Origin: Roseateles depolymerans
Lineage (GTDB): Bacteria; Pseudomonadota; Gammaproteobacteria; Burkholderiales; Burkholderiaceae_C
DNA: 64,000 nt
Direction: 5' to 3'
NCBI GenBank assembly: GCA_003241055.1
Contig: QFOD01000002.1
Span: forward strand, 124,001-188,000
Shown piece after piece: positions 1 through 8,595 of the stretch (within the stretch, counting starts at the first letter, position 1; every line of letters begins with the position of its first letter). Position numbers and translations under genes: made by a program. Below the pieces are notes generated by a model. That model ran no database searches and was not told the origin of the DNA. It saw nothing but the letters and a program-made list of their open reading frames with translations.

Positions 1-135
1 ACTGGCCCCGGCATCAGGCCCGACCACCGGGGTGCCGGCGCTGCTGCCGCCACCGCCACCGCAGGCGGCCAGCATGGCCGTCAACGCAAGGTACACCACC
101 GATCGAGCGTGGCGCCCAGTCACAACGTTCTTCAT
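1..135 (-). CDS. Putative lipoprotein, N-terminal part only (runs off the left edge)
   Basis: Only the first 45 codons lie in the window; the gene continues beyond base 1. The translation begins MKNVVTGRHARSVVYL and has a short hydrophobic stretch followed by a lipobox (L-A-A-C), then a run of glycines and serines. This is the usual start of an outer-membrane lipoprotein with a flexible linker. The start ATG is preceded by GCAGGAG about five bases upstream, a good ribosome binding site. It lies 46 bases downstream of pilQ on the same strand and could be the last gene of that operon. The mature domain is outside the window, so no function can be given. Confidence 0.7.
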   Translation of the reverse strand, partial: MKNVVTGRHARSVVYLALTAMLAACGGGGGSSAGTPVVGPDAGAS

Positions 136-181
136 CGAAAACTCCTGCATTGCCGCGTCATGAGGGCGCGGCCCTCTCCCG

Positions 182-2401
182 TTACCGCACCGCCGTCCGT
201 TCGTTGACCACCTTGGGAGTCAGGAAGATCAACAGCTCGGTCTTGCTGGAGGTGCGGGTCTTGTTCTTGAACAGGTTGCCCAGCACCGGCACGTCGCCCA
301 GCAGGGGCACCTTGTTCACCGTCTCGGCCTCGTCCGTCGTGTAGATACCGCCGATCACCACGGTGCCGCCGTTCTCGACCAGCACCTGCGTGTTCACATG
401 CTTGGTGTTGATGGAGTAGCCCTGCGGCGTCAGCGTGCCGCGGCTGTCCTTGTTGATGTCGACCGCCAGGATCACGCTGCCTTCAGGGGTGATCTGCGGC
501 GTGACCTCGAGCTTGAGGCTGGCCTTGCGGAACGAGATCGAGGTGGCGCCGCTAGAGGTGGCGACCTGGTAGGGCAGTTCCTCGCCCTGCTCGATCAGCG
601 CCTTGACCTGATCGGCCGTGATGACCCGCGGGCTGGACACGATCTTGCCCTTGCCGTCGGATTCCAGGGCCGACAGCTCGAGGTTCAGGAAACGGTTGGC
701 CGTGGCGCTGAACAGCGACAACGCCACCGTCGCGGCCGTGGCGCCCGCAAAGGCGTCCGACGAGGTGTTGGCCGCCAGGTTCACGAACTGGCTGTTGTTG
801 TAGGCCCCGGTGCTGGCGCCATTTGACGGCGCCGTAGACCCCGGCTGATTGGTCTGGTAGCCCACGCCGTTGTAGTTGTTGCCGATGGTGACGTAGTTGC
901 CGCCACCCACGCTGTAGCCCGGGATGCCGCCCTGCTGGCCGCGCAGATCCTGCGCCCCCAGCTTCACGCCCAGCGCACGGCCGAAGGTGTCGTTGGCCTC
1001 GACGATGCGGGCCTCGATCAACACCTGGCGCACCGGGATGTCGATCTTGGTGATCATGGCCTGGATCTCCTCGAGCTTGCTCGGGATGTCCGATACGAAC
1101 AGCTGGTTGGTGCGGGACTCGGAGATCACGCTGCCGCGTGGCGACAGGATGCGCGTGCCCGTGCCCGTTCCACTGCCGCTGTTGCTGCTGCCGCCACTCC
1201 CACTGCCACTACCGCTGGAGCCGATGTTCTGCCCGGTCAGGCCATTCGCGATGTCCTGCGCCTTCACATAGTTCAGCTGGAAGGCCTGGGTACGCAGCGG
1301 CTCCAACTGGGCGATCGCGGCCTTGGCCTCAAGCTCCAGCTTCTCCTTGGTCGCCAGTTCTTCCTTGGGCGCGATCCAGAGCACGTTGCCCGACTTCTTC
1401 AGGCCCAGGCCCTTGGCCTGCATGATGATGTCCAGCGCCTGGTCCCAGGGGACATCCTTGAGGCGCAGGGTCACGGTGCCGGTGACGGTGTCGCTGGTCA
1501 CGACGTTGAAGTTCGTGAAGTCGGCGATCACCTGCAGCAGCGCACGCACTTCGATGTTCTGGAAGTTCAGGCTGAGCTTGTCGCCGGCATAACCCGGCCC
1601 CTGCGTCAGCTTGTTGGGGTCCACCTTCTGTGGACGCACCTCCAGAACGAACTGGTTGTCGCTCTGGTAGGCGCTGTGCTCCCAGCTGCCCTTGGGTTCG
1701 ATCAGCATGCGGACCTTGTCGCCCGTCTGCGTCGTCGAGATGGTCTGCACGGGGGTTCCGAAGTCGGTCACGTCCACCTTGCGCCGCAGGTTCTCGGGCA
1801 GGCTGGAGCGCAGGAACTCCACCACCAGGCTCTGGCCCTGCTGCTGAATGTCCACACCGACCTGGTTGCTCGGCAGGTTCACGATGATCCGACCTGCACC
1901 ATCCGCACCGCGACGGAAGTCGATGTCGCGCAGGCTCTGCGGCGCATTGTTCAGGCTCTGGGCGAAGTGCACCGGTTCACCGGCGGCGGCCGCCTGCGCG
2001 GCTGGCGCTTCCAGCACGAGCACGAGCGCGTTGCCCTCCAGCTTGGGCGTGTAGGCCGAGGCCTGGCGCAGGTTCAGCACGATGCGCGTGCGTTCACCGG
2101 CCTGCGCCACCGCGGCCGAGCGCAGATTGCCCTGGTTGATGTCGACCGAGTTGCGCCCCAGGCCATTGACCACCCCAGGCAGGTCGATCGCGATACGCGG
2201 TGGCGTCTGCACCGTGAAGCCGGTCGGCACGGCGGCGAGCGGTTCGCTCAGCTCGATGCGCACCACATCCACGCCGGCCTGCTGGCTGGCATTGATCGCA
2301 CGCACCGTCGTCTGCGCCCAGGCTGCCGGCACAGCCAGCAACGCGAGCGCACATCCCAGCAACCAGCCACGGCCCATCGACTTGTTTCCCATCGTGTTCA
2401 T
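182..2401 (-). CDS. pilQ: Type IV pilus secretin PilQ
   Basis: PilQ forms the outer-membrane channel through which the type IV pilus is extruded and retracted. The 739-residue product has a Sec signal peptide (about residues 1-29, ending A-W-A), AMIN-type peptidoglycan-binding regions (about 30-260), a secretin N0/STN region (about 272-345), an N1 domain split by a glycine/serine tract (393-416), and the C-terminal secretin beta-barrel domain ending T-E-L-L-I-F-L-T-P-K. It is the last gene of pilMNOPQ; its ATG overlaps the pilP stop in a 4-base ATGA, indicating translational coupling. Later in-frame ATGs (codons 4 and 9) are alternative starts, but the coupled start is preferred. Confidence 0.97.
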   Translation of the reverse strand: MNTMGNKSMGRGWLLGCALALLAVPAAWAQTTVRAINASQQAGVDVVRIELSEPLAAVPTGFTVQTPPRIAIDLPGVVNGLGRNSVDINQGNLRSAAVAQAGERTRIVLNLRQASAYTPKLEGNALVLVLEAPAAQAAAAGEPVHFAQSLNNAPQSLRDIDFRRGADGAGRIIVNLPSNQVGVDIQQQGQSLVVEFLRSSLPENLRRKVDVTDFGTPVQTISTTQTGDKVRMLIEPKGSWEHSAYQSDNQFVLEVRPQKVDPNKLTQGPGYAGDKLSLNFQNIEVRALLQVIADFTNFNVVTSDTVTGTVTLRLKDVPWDQALDIIMQAKGLGLKKSGNVLWIAPKEELATKEKLELEAKAAIAQLEPLRTQAFQLNYVKAQDIANGLTGQNIGSSGSGSGSGGSSNSGSGTGTGTRILSPRGSVISESRTNQLFVSDIPSKLEEIQAMITKIDIPVRQVLIEARIVEANDTFGRALGVKLGAQDLRGQQGGIPGYSVGGGNYVTIGNNYNGVGYQTNQPGSTAPSNGASTGAYNNSQFVNLAANTSSDAFAGATAATVALSLFSATANRFLNLELSALESDGKGKIVSSPRVITADQVKALIEQGEELPYQVATSSGATSISFRKASLKLEVTPQITPEGSVILAVDINKDSRGTLTPQGYSINTKHVNTQVLVENGGTVVIGGIYTTDEAETVNKVPLLGDVPVLGNLFKNKTRTSSKTELLIFLTPKVVNERTAVR

Positions 2402-2937
2402 CGTCCCTTCTCCTGTAGCTGGAGGGTACTGGTGCGTTCAATCCACTCGCCCGCAGCGTCCTGGACGACTTCTCGCAAAGTGATTTCGGTTTCGCTGATC
2501 TTGGTGACCCGCCCGAAGTTCTGGCCCAGGTAGTCGCCCACCTTGACCTGATAGAGCAGGTTGTCCACCTTCAGCAAGGCAAAACGCTTCTGATCGCGCG
2601 TCAGGCTGCCCACCATGCCCATGCTGTCCAGCGGATAGGCCTCGAGCGGTTCCTTGCGGCGGTTGATCTCCGCCGTCAGCAGCGAGTTGGGCTGAGCCGC
2701 CTCCTGCTTGATGGCCACGCTGAGCTTCTGCGGGCTGTACGGATCGATGCCGACGCCGGCTTCGTAGGGCTGGGGCAGGAATTTCTTGGGCGGCAGCAGC
2801 GGCGTCACCGTCGGGCGAGCCTCCTTGCGCTGCTGGTCCATCCACTGGCGCAGCTCGTCGATATCGCTGCCACAGCCGGCGAGCGCCAGCGGCAGCACCA
2901 ACAGCGGCCAGACGGCCGATGCACGGCGGGCGCTCAT
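2398..2937 (-). CDS. pilP: Type IV pilus inner-membrane lipoprotein PilP
   Basis: PilP is a lipoprotein that links the PilN/PilO inner-membrane complex to the PilQ secretin. The 179-residue product has a lipoprotein signal with the lipobox L-A-G-C near residue 21, a proline-rich linker (about 40-60), and a C-terminal beta-rich domain (about 105-175) containing V-G-D-Y-L-G-Q-N-F-G and I-T-L-R-E, typical of PilP. It overlaps pilO by 4 bases at its start and pilQ by 4 bases at its end, so translation of O, P and Q is probably coupled. Confidence 0.96.
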   Translation of the reverse strand: MSARRASAVWPLLVLPLALAGCGSDIDELRQWMDQQRKEARPTVTPLLPPKKFLPQPYEAGVGIDPYSPQKLSVAIKQEAAQPNSLLTAEINRRKEPLEAYPLDSMGMVGSLTRDQKRFALLKVDNLLYQVKVGDYLGQNFGRVTKISETEITLREVVQDAAGEWIERTSTLQLQEKGR

Positions 2938-3629
2938 GGCTTGCCTCCCTTGGCGTTGGCCTTCGCCTTGGCCTTCTTCTGCTCGTCGACCTCAGCCTTG
3001 TCGAGATAGCGATAGGTGCGCGCCGTGGCCTCCATGCTGAGCGGGCCGTTGGCATCGCGCGCACCAGTGGGCGCCAGCACGACCAGGTTGTGCAGCGTGA
3101 CGATGCGCGAGAGATTGGAAATATCCGCCGTGAACGAGCCGATGTCGTGATAGCGCCCCGACACCCGCAGCGCGATGGGCAGCTCGGCGTAATAGTCCTT
3201 CACCTGCTCCTGGCCGGGGCGGAAGAGCTCGAACTGCAGACCGCGCCCGACGCCGGCGCTGCTGATGTCCGACAGCAGCGAGTCGATCTCGGCCTTGCCA
3301 GGCAGCTGCTTCTCGAGTTGCGTCACGTATTCCTCGACCTGGCTCTTCTGCTTGCGCAGCTCCGGCAGATTCACCGCCTGGGCCAGCTTGTTCTGGAAGT
3401 CGGCCCGCAACTGCGGCTCGCGATCGCGGGCGGCCTCCAGCTCGGACTGCACATCGGACAGCACGAACACATAGCCCAGCGCCATCACGGCTGCGGCCAC
3501 CGCCAGGCCAGCGGCCAGCTTGGGCGCCAGGGGCCACTGCCCCGGCTCGCGTGGATTGAGGTCCTTGAACTGGTCCGCGAAGCTCGCGAACCAGGCGTTC
3601 AGGTCGATCTTGGGAAGGGTGGTAGCCAT
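2934..3629 (-). CDS. pilO: Type IV pilus inner-membrane protein PilO
   Basis: PilO is a bitopic inner-membrane protein that dimerises with PilN and carries PilP in the alignment subcomplex. The 231-residue product has a cytoplasmic N-terminus, one membrane segment (about residues 37-57), a coiled-coil region (about 60-110) and a periplasmic ferredoxin-like domain (about 120-215). It starts 6 bases after the pilN stop. The C-terminal tail is unusually rich in lysine and alanine. Domain layout and operon position make the assignment secure. Confidence 0.95.
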   Translation of the reverse strand: MATTLPKIDLNAWFASFADQFKDLNPREPGQWPLAPKLAAGLAVAAAVMALGYVFVLSDVQSELEAARDREPQLRADFQNKLAQAVNLPELRKQKSQVEEYVTQLEKQLPGKAEIDSLLSDISSAGVGRGLQFELFRPGQEQVKDYYAELPIALRVSGRYHDIGSFTADISNLSRIVTLHNLVVLAPTGARDANGPLSMEATARTYRYLDKAEVDEQKKAKAKANAKGGKP

Positions 3630-3635
3630 GATTGC

Positions 3636-4238
3636 TCAGCCCTTCTTCGGCACGCTGGCGCCCGGCGCGGGCTCGCGCACCGGAGACTTGATGGACACCT
3701 TGATCGAGAAGTCCAGCAGTCGGCGCGACTCACGGGTATTGGTGCTGACGTTCGCGAGCTTCACCTCGATAAGGTCCGGCTTCTCCAGCCATTCCGAGCC
3801 GCGGGAGATGTTGCGCAGGAACTCGGACACACGCTCGTTCGTCTGCGCCACGCCGCTGAGCGTGACCACCTTGTCGGCCTGCCGAATGGCCGTCAGATAG
3901 ACGCCCTCGGGCGCCAGCCTGGCGAGATCGTTCAACAGCTCGACCGGCGTGTTGCGATCGGTCTGCAGATCCTCCACCGCCCGCTGCCTGGCCTTGAGGC
4001 TCTCGATCTCGGCCCGCAGGTTCGCGATGTCCTTGATCTGCACCTCCAATCGGGCGATCTCGTTGCTGATGTACTGGTTGCGACTCTGCTGCTCCGATGT
4101 GAGGAACTGCAGCAGCAGCATGACGGCCATCACGACGCCCGCGCCCACCAGCGCAGCCAGCCCCAGCCCGGCGAAGAATGCCTGCTTGCGCCGCTTGCGC
4201 CGCTCTTCGCGGTACGGCAGCAGATTGATGAGGATCAC
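3636..4238 (-). CDS. pilN: Type IV pilus inner-membrane protein PilN
   Basis: PilN binds PilM through a conserved N-terminal cytoplasmic motif and pairs with PilO in the periplasm. The 200-residue product starts with that motif, M-I-L-I-N-L-L-P-Y-R-E, which fits into the PilM groove. A membrane segment follows (about residues 25-47), then a coiled coil (about 50-95) and a periplasmic domain. The start overlaps the pilM stop by 4 bases. Confidence 0.96.
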   Translation of the reverse strand: MILINLLPYREERRKRRKQAFFAGLGLAALVGAGVVMAVMLLLQFLTSEQQSRNQYISNEIARLEVQIKDIANLRAEIESLKARQRAVEDLQTDRNTPVELLNDLARLAPEGVYLTAIRQADKVVTLSGVAQTNERVSEFLRNISRGSEWLEKPDLIEVKLANVSTNTRESRRLLDFSIKVSIKSPVREPAPGASVPKKG

Positions 4239-5314
4239 TGGAAGAACCTCCGCATCGCCAGGCCGCAGGCCGTCAGATAGGACGGTGCCTCACGGCGCAG
4301 CTTGGGCTCGCGCACGGCCGAGCCCAGCGCCATGTTTTCGAAGGGATTCACCACCATGCAGGCAAAGCCGGTCAGATCGGTCACGCGCTCCTTCAGGCCG
4401 GGCAGCGTCGCCGTGCCACCAGCCAGCATCACGTAATGCACCTTGTGATGCGGCGTGCTGGTGAAGAAGTACTGCAGTGCCCGACCGATCTCCTGCGACA
4501 GGCTGTCGACGAAGGGGTTGAGCACACTGGTCTCGTAGTCCTCCGGCAGATCGTTGGCCAGCTTCTTCTGCTCGGCCTCTTCAAACGAAAAGCCGTACTG
4601 GCGCGAGATCAGGCTGGTCAGCTGCGAGCCGCCGAAGGATTGGTCGCGGTCGTAGAGCAGTTCGTCGTCACGCAGCACCTTGAGGCTGGTGGTGTCGGCG
4701 CCGATCTCGAACAGCGCGACCAGCGCATCCTTGCCTTCGTTCGGCAGGGCCGCGATCAGTCGCCCCATCGCCATGCGCGACGCGTGCGATTCGATATCCA
4801 GCACGACAGGCCGCAGGCCCGCCGCCTCGGCCAACCCCTGGCGATCCTGCACCCTGTCCTTGCGCGACGCCGCGATCATCACCTCGACATCGCCCACCGA
4901 GGTGGGGCTAGGACCGATGACACAGAAGTCCAGGCTGACCTCGTCCAGCGAAAACGGGATGTACTGATTAGCCTCGGCCTCGACCTGCAGCTCAAGCTCT
5001 TCCTCGCGCAGACCCGCGGGCAGCATGATCTTCTTGGTGATGACGGCCGACTGCGGCATGGCCAGCGCGGCATCGCGCGTGCGGCTGCCACTGCGCGCCA
5101 CCACGCGGCGCACGGCGTCGGCCACCTCGTCGAACTTCTCGATCTGACCGTCGGCGATCCAGCCCTTCTCAAAGGGCTCGCTGGCAAAACGCTCCAGCAC
5201 GAACTCGCCGGCCTTGGTCTGACTCAGCTCCACCAGCTTGACGCTGGAGGAACTGATATCCAGGCCAATCAGGGGGGGGTGCTTGCGACCCAAGAGTGCG
5301 TCAAGTATTCCCAT
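4235..5314 (-). CDS. pilM: Type IV pilus assembly ATPase-like protein PilM
   Basis: PilM is an actin/FtsA-fold cytoplasmic protein that binds nucleotide and the N-terminus of PilN. The 359-residue product has the phosphate-1 motif G-L-D-I-S-S-S-S-V-K near the N-terminus and the adenosine motif L-A-G-G-T-A-T-L-P-G near residue 285. The reading frame can be extended 10 codons to a TTG at 5344, but the ATG at 5314 gives the family's usual start (MGILDALLGRK) and follows an AAAGGG stretch, so it is preferred. First gene of the pilMNOPQ operon and divergent from mrcA, an arrangement that is widely conserved in proteobacteria. Confidence 0.95.
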   Translation of the reverse strand: MGILDALLGRKHPPLIGLDISSSSVKLVELSQTKAGEFVLERFASEPFEKGWIADGQIEKFDEVADAVRRVVARSGSRTRDAALAMPQSAVITKKIMLPAGLREEELELQVEAEANQYIPFSLDEVSLDFCVIGPSPTSVGDVEVMIAASRKDRVQDRQGLAEAAGLRPVVLDIESHASRMAMGRLIAALPNEGKDALVALFEIGADTTSLKVLRDDELLYDRDQSFGGSQLTSLISRQYGFSFEEAEQKKLANDLPEDYETSVLNPFVDSLSQEIGRALQYFFTSTPHHKVHYVMLAGGTATLPGLKERVTDLTGFACMVVNPFENMALGSAVREPKLRREAPSYLTACGLAMRRFFQ

Positions 5315-5353
5315 GCCCTTTGTCTGCCAACCGAGGATTCCCAAGTTGGACTA

Positions 5354-5382
5354 TTAATAAGTTACTTGAATGCTAGCAGCAA
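5354..5382 (-). promoter_or_regulatory. Candidate sigma-70-type promoter for pilMNOPQ
   Basis: Reading the minus strand, TTGCTG (5382-5377) is followed after exactly 17 bases by TATTAA (5359-5354). This gives 3/6 and 4/6 matches to the consensus. It lies 40 bases upstream of the chosen pilM ATG. The area is visibly AT-richer than its surroundings. This is a pattern match only. Confidence 0.4.
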
Positions 5383-5557
5383 AGCCTTTGACACCGAACG
5401 GAAATCCGGCACGAGCTAGTAACACCGCGTTGCGAAACATACACGAATCAACCGGCCACCCGGCCCAGAACAAACGACGATGGCGGGGCGTATTGCGGCA
5501 TGAACCGTGAGGTTTGTGAACGGTGAATGCGTGCCCTGCCGCCGAGACGGCCCTTCC

Positions 5558-5563
5558 TATAAT
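5558..5563 (+). promoter_or_regulatory. Candidate -10 element for mrcA
   Basis: A perfect TATAAT lies 42 bases upstream of the mrcA ATG. No convincing -35 hexamer is present at 16-18 bases upstream, so the promoter is weak or uses an activator or an upstream element. Together with the pilM promoter candidate this accounts for the 291-base divergent region 5315-5605, in which nothing else was recognised. Confidence 0.4.
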
Positions 5564-5605
5564 CCGCCGCCACAACATCACCGCCGGGTGAACACCTGCC
5601 GGCCC

Positions 5606-7987
5606 ATGAACGACAAGCCACGATCCGCTGCATCCAGTCCCTCCCCCGCAGCCGGCAAGCCTTCTTCACCCCTGACCAAACACCTGAGCCGCGCGCTGCT
5701 ATGGGCGTTCGGGCTGGTGGCGGGCGGCGTGCTGGCCATCGCGCTGCTGGTGGCGCTGGCGCTGTCCATGGCCTACCCCAACCTGCCGGACATCAGCGGG
5801 CTGACCGACTACCGCCCCAAGCTCCCCATGCGGGTGTTGTCCAGCGACGGCGTGCTGCTCGGCGAGTTCGGCGAGGAGCGCCGCAGCTACCTGCCGATCG
5901 CGCAGATTCCGAAGGTGATGCAGGAAGCCGTACTGGCCATCGAGGACGCGCGCTTCTACCAGCACGGCGGCGTCGACTATCTGGGCGTGCTGCGCGCCGG
6001 CCTGGCCAACATCGGCGAATCGCGCAGCCAGGGCGCCTCCACCATCACGATGCAGGTGGCGCGGAACTTCTATCTGTCCACCGAGAAGACTTTCACCCGC
6101 AAGATCTACGAGATCCTGCTGGCGCTGAAGATCGAGGCCGCGCTGTCCAAGGAGCAGATCCTCGAGATCTACATGAACCAGATCTTCCTGGGGCACCGAG
6201 CACACGGCTTCGCGGCCGCCAGCGAGGTCTACTTCGGCAAGCCGCTGGACAAGATCACCACGGCCGAGGCCGCCATGCTGGCCGGCCTGCCCAAGGCCCC
6301 GTCGGCCTACAACCCGATCAACAATCCGCGCCGCGCGACGATACGGCAGCAGTACATCCTCGACCGGATGTACGAGACCGGCTATCTGACCGAGGAGCAG
6401 CGTGACGCGGCCAAGGCCGAGAAGGTGGTCGTGCGCCGCGTCAGCGAGCCGGCCTCGCACGCCGAGTTCGTTGCGGAAGCCGCCCGGCAGCTGATCTTTA
6501 ACCAGTACGGCGACGACGCCTACTCGCGCGGCCTCAACGTCTACCTGACGCTCAGGAGCGACGACCAGAACAGCGCCTACCGCGCACTGCGCCGCGGCAT
6601 CCTGGACTACGAGCGCCGCCAGGTCTACCGCGGCCCCGAGGCCTATGCAGACCTGCCCGCCGACAACACCGAGCTGGACACCCGCATCGCCGAGGCCCTG
6701 TCGGACCACCCGGCCAACGACGAACTGCTCGCTGCGGTCGTGCTCGACGCCGACCCCAAGAAGGTCTCGGCCGTGCTGCAGAGCGGCGAGACCATCACCG
6801 TCACCGGCGAGGGCCTGAAACCGGCCACCTCCGGACTCTCCGAGAAAGGCAACCCCAAGACACGCATTCGCCGTGGCGCGGTGATCCGGGTCGTCAAGGT
6901 CAACAAGCAGAAGGACGGCAACGAGTGGACCATCACCCAGTTGCCGGAAGTGGAAGGTGCCTTCGTTGCCATCGATCCGCGCACGGGGCAGGTTCGCGCC
7001 CTGGTGGGCGGTTTCGACTACGCCAAGAACAAGTTCAACCATGTCACGCAGGCCTGGCGCCAGCCGGGCTCCAGCTTCAAGCCCTTCATCTACTCCGCTG
7101 CGCTGGAGAAGGGCTTCACGCCCGCCACGGTGGTCAACGACGCCCCGCTGTTCTTCGACGCCGGCGTGACCGGCAGCCAGCCCTGGGAGCCCAAGAACTA
7201 CGACGGCAAGTTCGAGGGCCCGATGCCGCTGCACGTGGCGCTGGCCAAGTCCAAGAACATGGTGTCCATCCGCGTGCTGCATTCCATCGGCGTGAAGTAC
7301 GCGCAGGACTGGATCACCCGCTTCGGTTTCGAGGCCGAGAAGCACCCGGCCTACCTGACCATGGCGCTGGGCGCCGGCTCGGTCACGCCCATGCAGATGG
7401 CGCAGGCCTACTCGGTGTTCGCCAACGGCGGCTACCGCGTCGCGCCGCAGTTGATCGCGAAGATCACCGACGACAAGGGTCGCTCGCTCTACGAGGCGCC
7501 CGAGCGCGCACTGTCAGAGGACGTCCGCGCGGTCGAGCCCCGCAATGCCTTCATGATGAGCCGCCTGCTGCAGGAGGTGGCCCGCAGCGGCACGGCAGCC
7601 CGGGCACAGGCCACGCTGAAACGGCCCGACCTGTACGGCAAGACCGGCACCACCAACGACTCGATGGACGCCTGGTTCGCCGGCTACCAGAAGGACCTCG
7701 TGGCCGTGGTCTGGATAGGCTACGACCAGCCGCGCAAGCTGGGCGACCGAGAAACCGGCGGCGGCCTGTCGCTGCCGGTCTGGATCGAGTTCATGGCGCA
7801 TGCACTGCGCAACGTGCCAGTGGAAGAGATCACGCCGCCGGAGGGCGTGGTGAACCTGAACGGCGAATGGTTCTACGACGAGTACTCGGGCAGTGGCGGC
7901 GTGCGCGAACTCAGCAACGACGGCAATGTGCCCAGCGCGCCCAGCGAGGATGAGCGCAAGTCCATCCTCGACATCTTCAGGCGCTGA
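5606..7987 (+). CDS. mrcA: Penicillin-binding protein 1A (bifunctional transglycosylase/transpeptidase)
   Basis: This class A PBP polymerises glycan strands and cross-links their peptides at the inner-membrane surface. The 793-residue product has a cytoplasmic N-tail, one membrane anchor (about 30-52), a GT51 transglycosylase domain with the motif E-D-A-R-F-Y-Q-H-G-G and the later E-A-A-M-L-A-G-L-P-K, an OB-like insertion typical of PBP1A, and a transpeptidase domain with the active serine in G-S-S-F-K-P-F-I, then S-K-N and K-T-G-T-T. The frame extends upstream to a GTG at 5507, but the ATG at 5606 gives the normal length. It is divergent from pilM. Confidence 0.96.
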   Translation: MNDKPRSAASSPSPAAGKPSSPLTKHLSRALLWAFGLVAGGVLAIALLVALALSMAYPNLPDISGLTDYRPKLPMRVLSSDGVLLGEFGEERRSYLPIAQIPKVMQEAVLAIEDARFYQHGGVDYLGVLRAGLANIGESRSQGASTITMQVARNFYLSTEKTFTRKIYEILLALKIEAALSKEQILEIYMNQIFLGHRAHGFAAASEVYFGKPLDKITTAEAAMLAGLPKAPSAYNPINNPRRATIRQQYILDRMYETGYLTEEQRDAAKAEKVVVRRVSEPASHAEFVAEAARQLIFNQYGDDAYSRGLNVYLTLRSDDQNSAYRALRRGILDYERRQVYRGPEAYADLPADNTELDTRIAEALSDHPANDELLAAVVLDADPKKVSAVLQSGETITVTGEGLKPATSGLSEKGNPKTRIRRGAVIRVVKVNKQKDGNEWTITQLPEVEGAFVAIDPRTGQVRALVGGFDYAKNKFNHVTQAWRQPGSSFKPFIYSAALEKGFTPATVVNDAPLFFDAGVTGSQPWEPKNYDGKFEGPMPLHVALAKSKNMVSIRVLHSIGVKYAQDWITRFGFEAEKHPAYLTMALGAGSVTPMQMAQAYSVFANGGYRVAPQLIAKITDDKGRSLYEAPERALSEDVRAVEPRNAFMMSRLLQEVARSGTAARAQATLKRPDLYGKTGTTNDSMDAWFAGYQKDLVAVVWIGYDQPRKLGDRETGGGLSLPVWIEFMAHALRNVPVEEITPPEGVVNLNGEWFYDEYSGSGGVRELSNDGNVPSAPSEDERKSILDIFRR

Positions 7988-8001
7988 CCTCGTCGGCGCC
8001 G

Positions 8002-8023
8002 GCCCCGGTCGGTCGACCGGGGC
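8002..8023. terminator. Stem-loop between convergent mrcA and cyaY
   Basis: A perfect 9-base inverted repeat, GCCCCGGTC and GACCGGGGC, encloses a 4-base loop. It sits between the mrcA stop and the cyaY stop. No T-run follows on either strand, so it may slow transcription or protect 3' ends rather than act as a full intrinsic terminator. Confidence 0.4.
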
Positions 8024-8031
8024 AGAAACAC

Positions 8032-8367
8032 TCAGAGGCTGAAGCTCAGCGCCACGCCGGCCTGCTCGCTGGCGCAGCGCGACAGCAGCGCGCCAAACTC
8101 CTGGCCCTCGCGCGTATCCACCCACGCCTCGCCCTGCCACTTGAAGTGATAGCCGCCGGAACGAGCCGCCATCCAGATCTCCTGCAGCGGCGGCTGCGTG
8201 TTCAGCACGATCTTGCTGCCCCCTGGCAGCGACAGCTCCAGCAGGCCGCCGGTGCGGTGCGTATCGATATCCACGACATCTGACTCCAGCCAGGCGTCGA
8301 TCTGGGACTCCACTGCGGCCAGCAGCGCTTGCGCCTTGGCGTGGTATTCGGTATCGGACAGGGGCAT
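8032..8367 (-). CDS. cyaY: Frataxin-like iron-sulfur assembly protein CyaY
   Basis: CyaY binds iron and regulates the IscS/IscU iron-sulfur cluster machinery in the cytoplasm. The 111-residue product has the frataxin fold pattern: an acidic first helix (S-D-T-E-Y-H through D-A-W-L-E-S-D), then beta strands with I-V-L-N-T-Q-P-P-L-Q-E-I-W-M-A, and G-G-Y-H-F. The frame is open to 8481, but the ATG at 8367 starts at the family's normal first helix and the extension would run into lptM on the other strand. cyaY divergent from lptM is a common arrangement. Confidence 0.94.
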   Translation of the reverse strand: MPLSDTEYHAKAQALLAAVESQIDAWLESDVVDIDTHRTGGLLELSLPGGSKIVLNTQPPLQEIWMAARSGGYHFKWQGEAWVDTREGQEFGALLSRCASEQAGVALSFSL

Positions 8368-8431
8368 GCTCACTACACTGTGCTCTATGAAGACTGAAGC
8401 TTGCACCAGTGTAGGTGCCCGCCCCGCGCCC

Positions 8432-8590
8432 ATGCGCTCAAAAACCCGTCTGGCCTCGGGGCTGCAACGAATGGCCTGCATCGCCGGCGTGCTGCTGGGT
8501 TTGGCCAGCCTGGGTGCCTGCGGTCAGAAAGGGCCGTTGCGCCTGCCCGCTCCCATGCCGGCGGCGTCGGCGGCTTCCGCCCCGCACTGA
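8432..8590 (+). CDS. lptM: Small lipoprotein LptM (YifL family)
   Basis: LptM (formerly YifL) is a short outer-membrane lipoprotein reported to help maturation of the LptD/LptE lipopolysaccharide translocon. The product is about 52 residues, with a hydrophobic signal and lipobox L-G-A-C followed directly by the family hallmark G-Q-K-G-P-L-R-L-P. ATG 8432 is chosen for a compact signal peptide; ATG 8387 (67 residues) and ATG 8471 are possible. It is divergent from cyaY as usual. In many proteobacteria lysA follows, but here the next gene is the convergent dppF and no lysA is seen. Confidence 0.85.
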   Translation: MRSKTRLASGLQRMACIAGVLLGLASLGACGQKGPLRLPAPMPAASAASAPH

Positions 8591-8595
8591 CGCCC

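Noticed and set aside
5315..5344. The upstream TTG as the true pilM start
   Set aside because: It gives a near-duplicate opening (GILGW, then GILDA) and no better ribosome binding site; the ATG at 5314 fits the family length and start.
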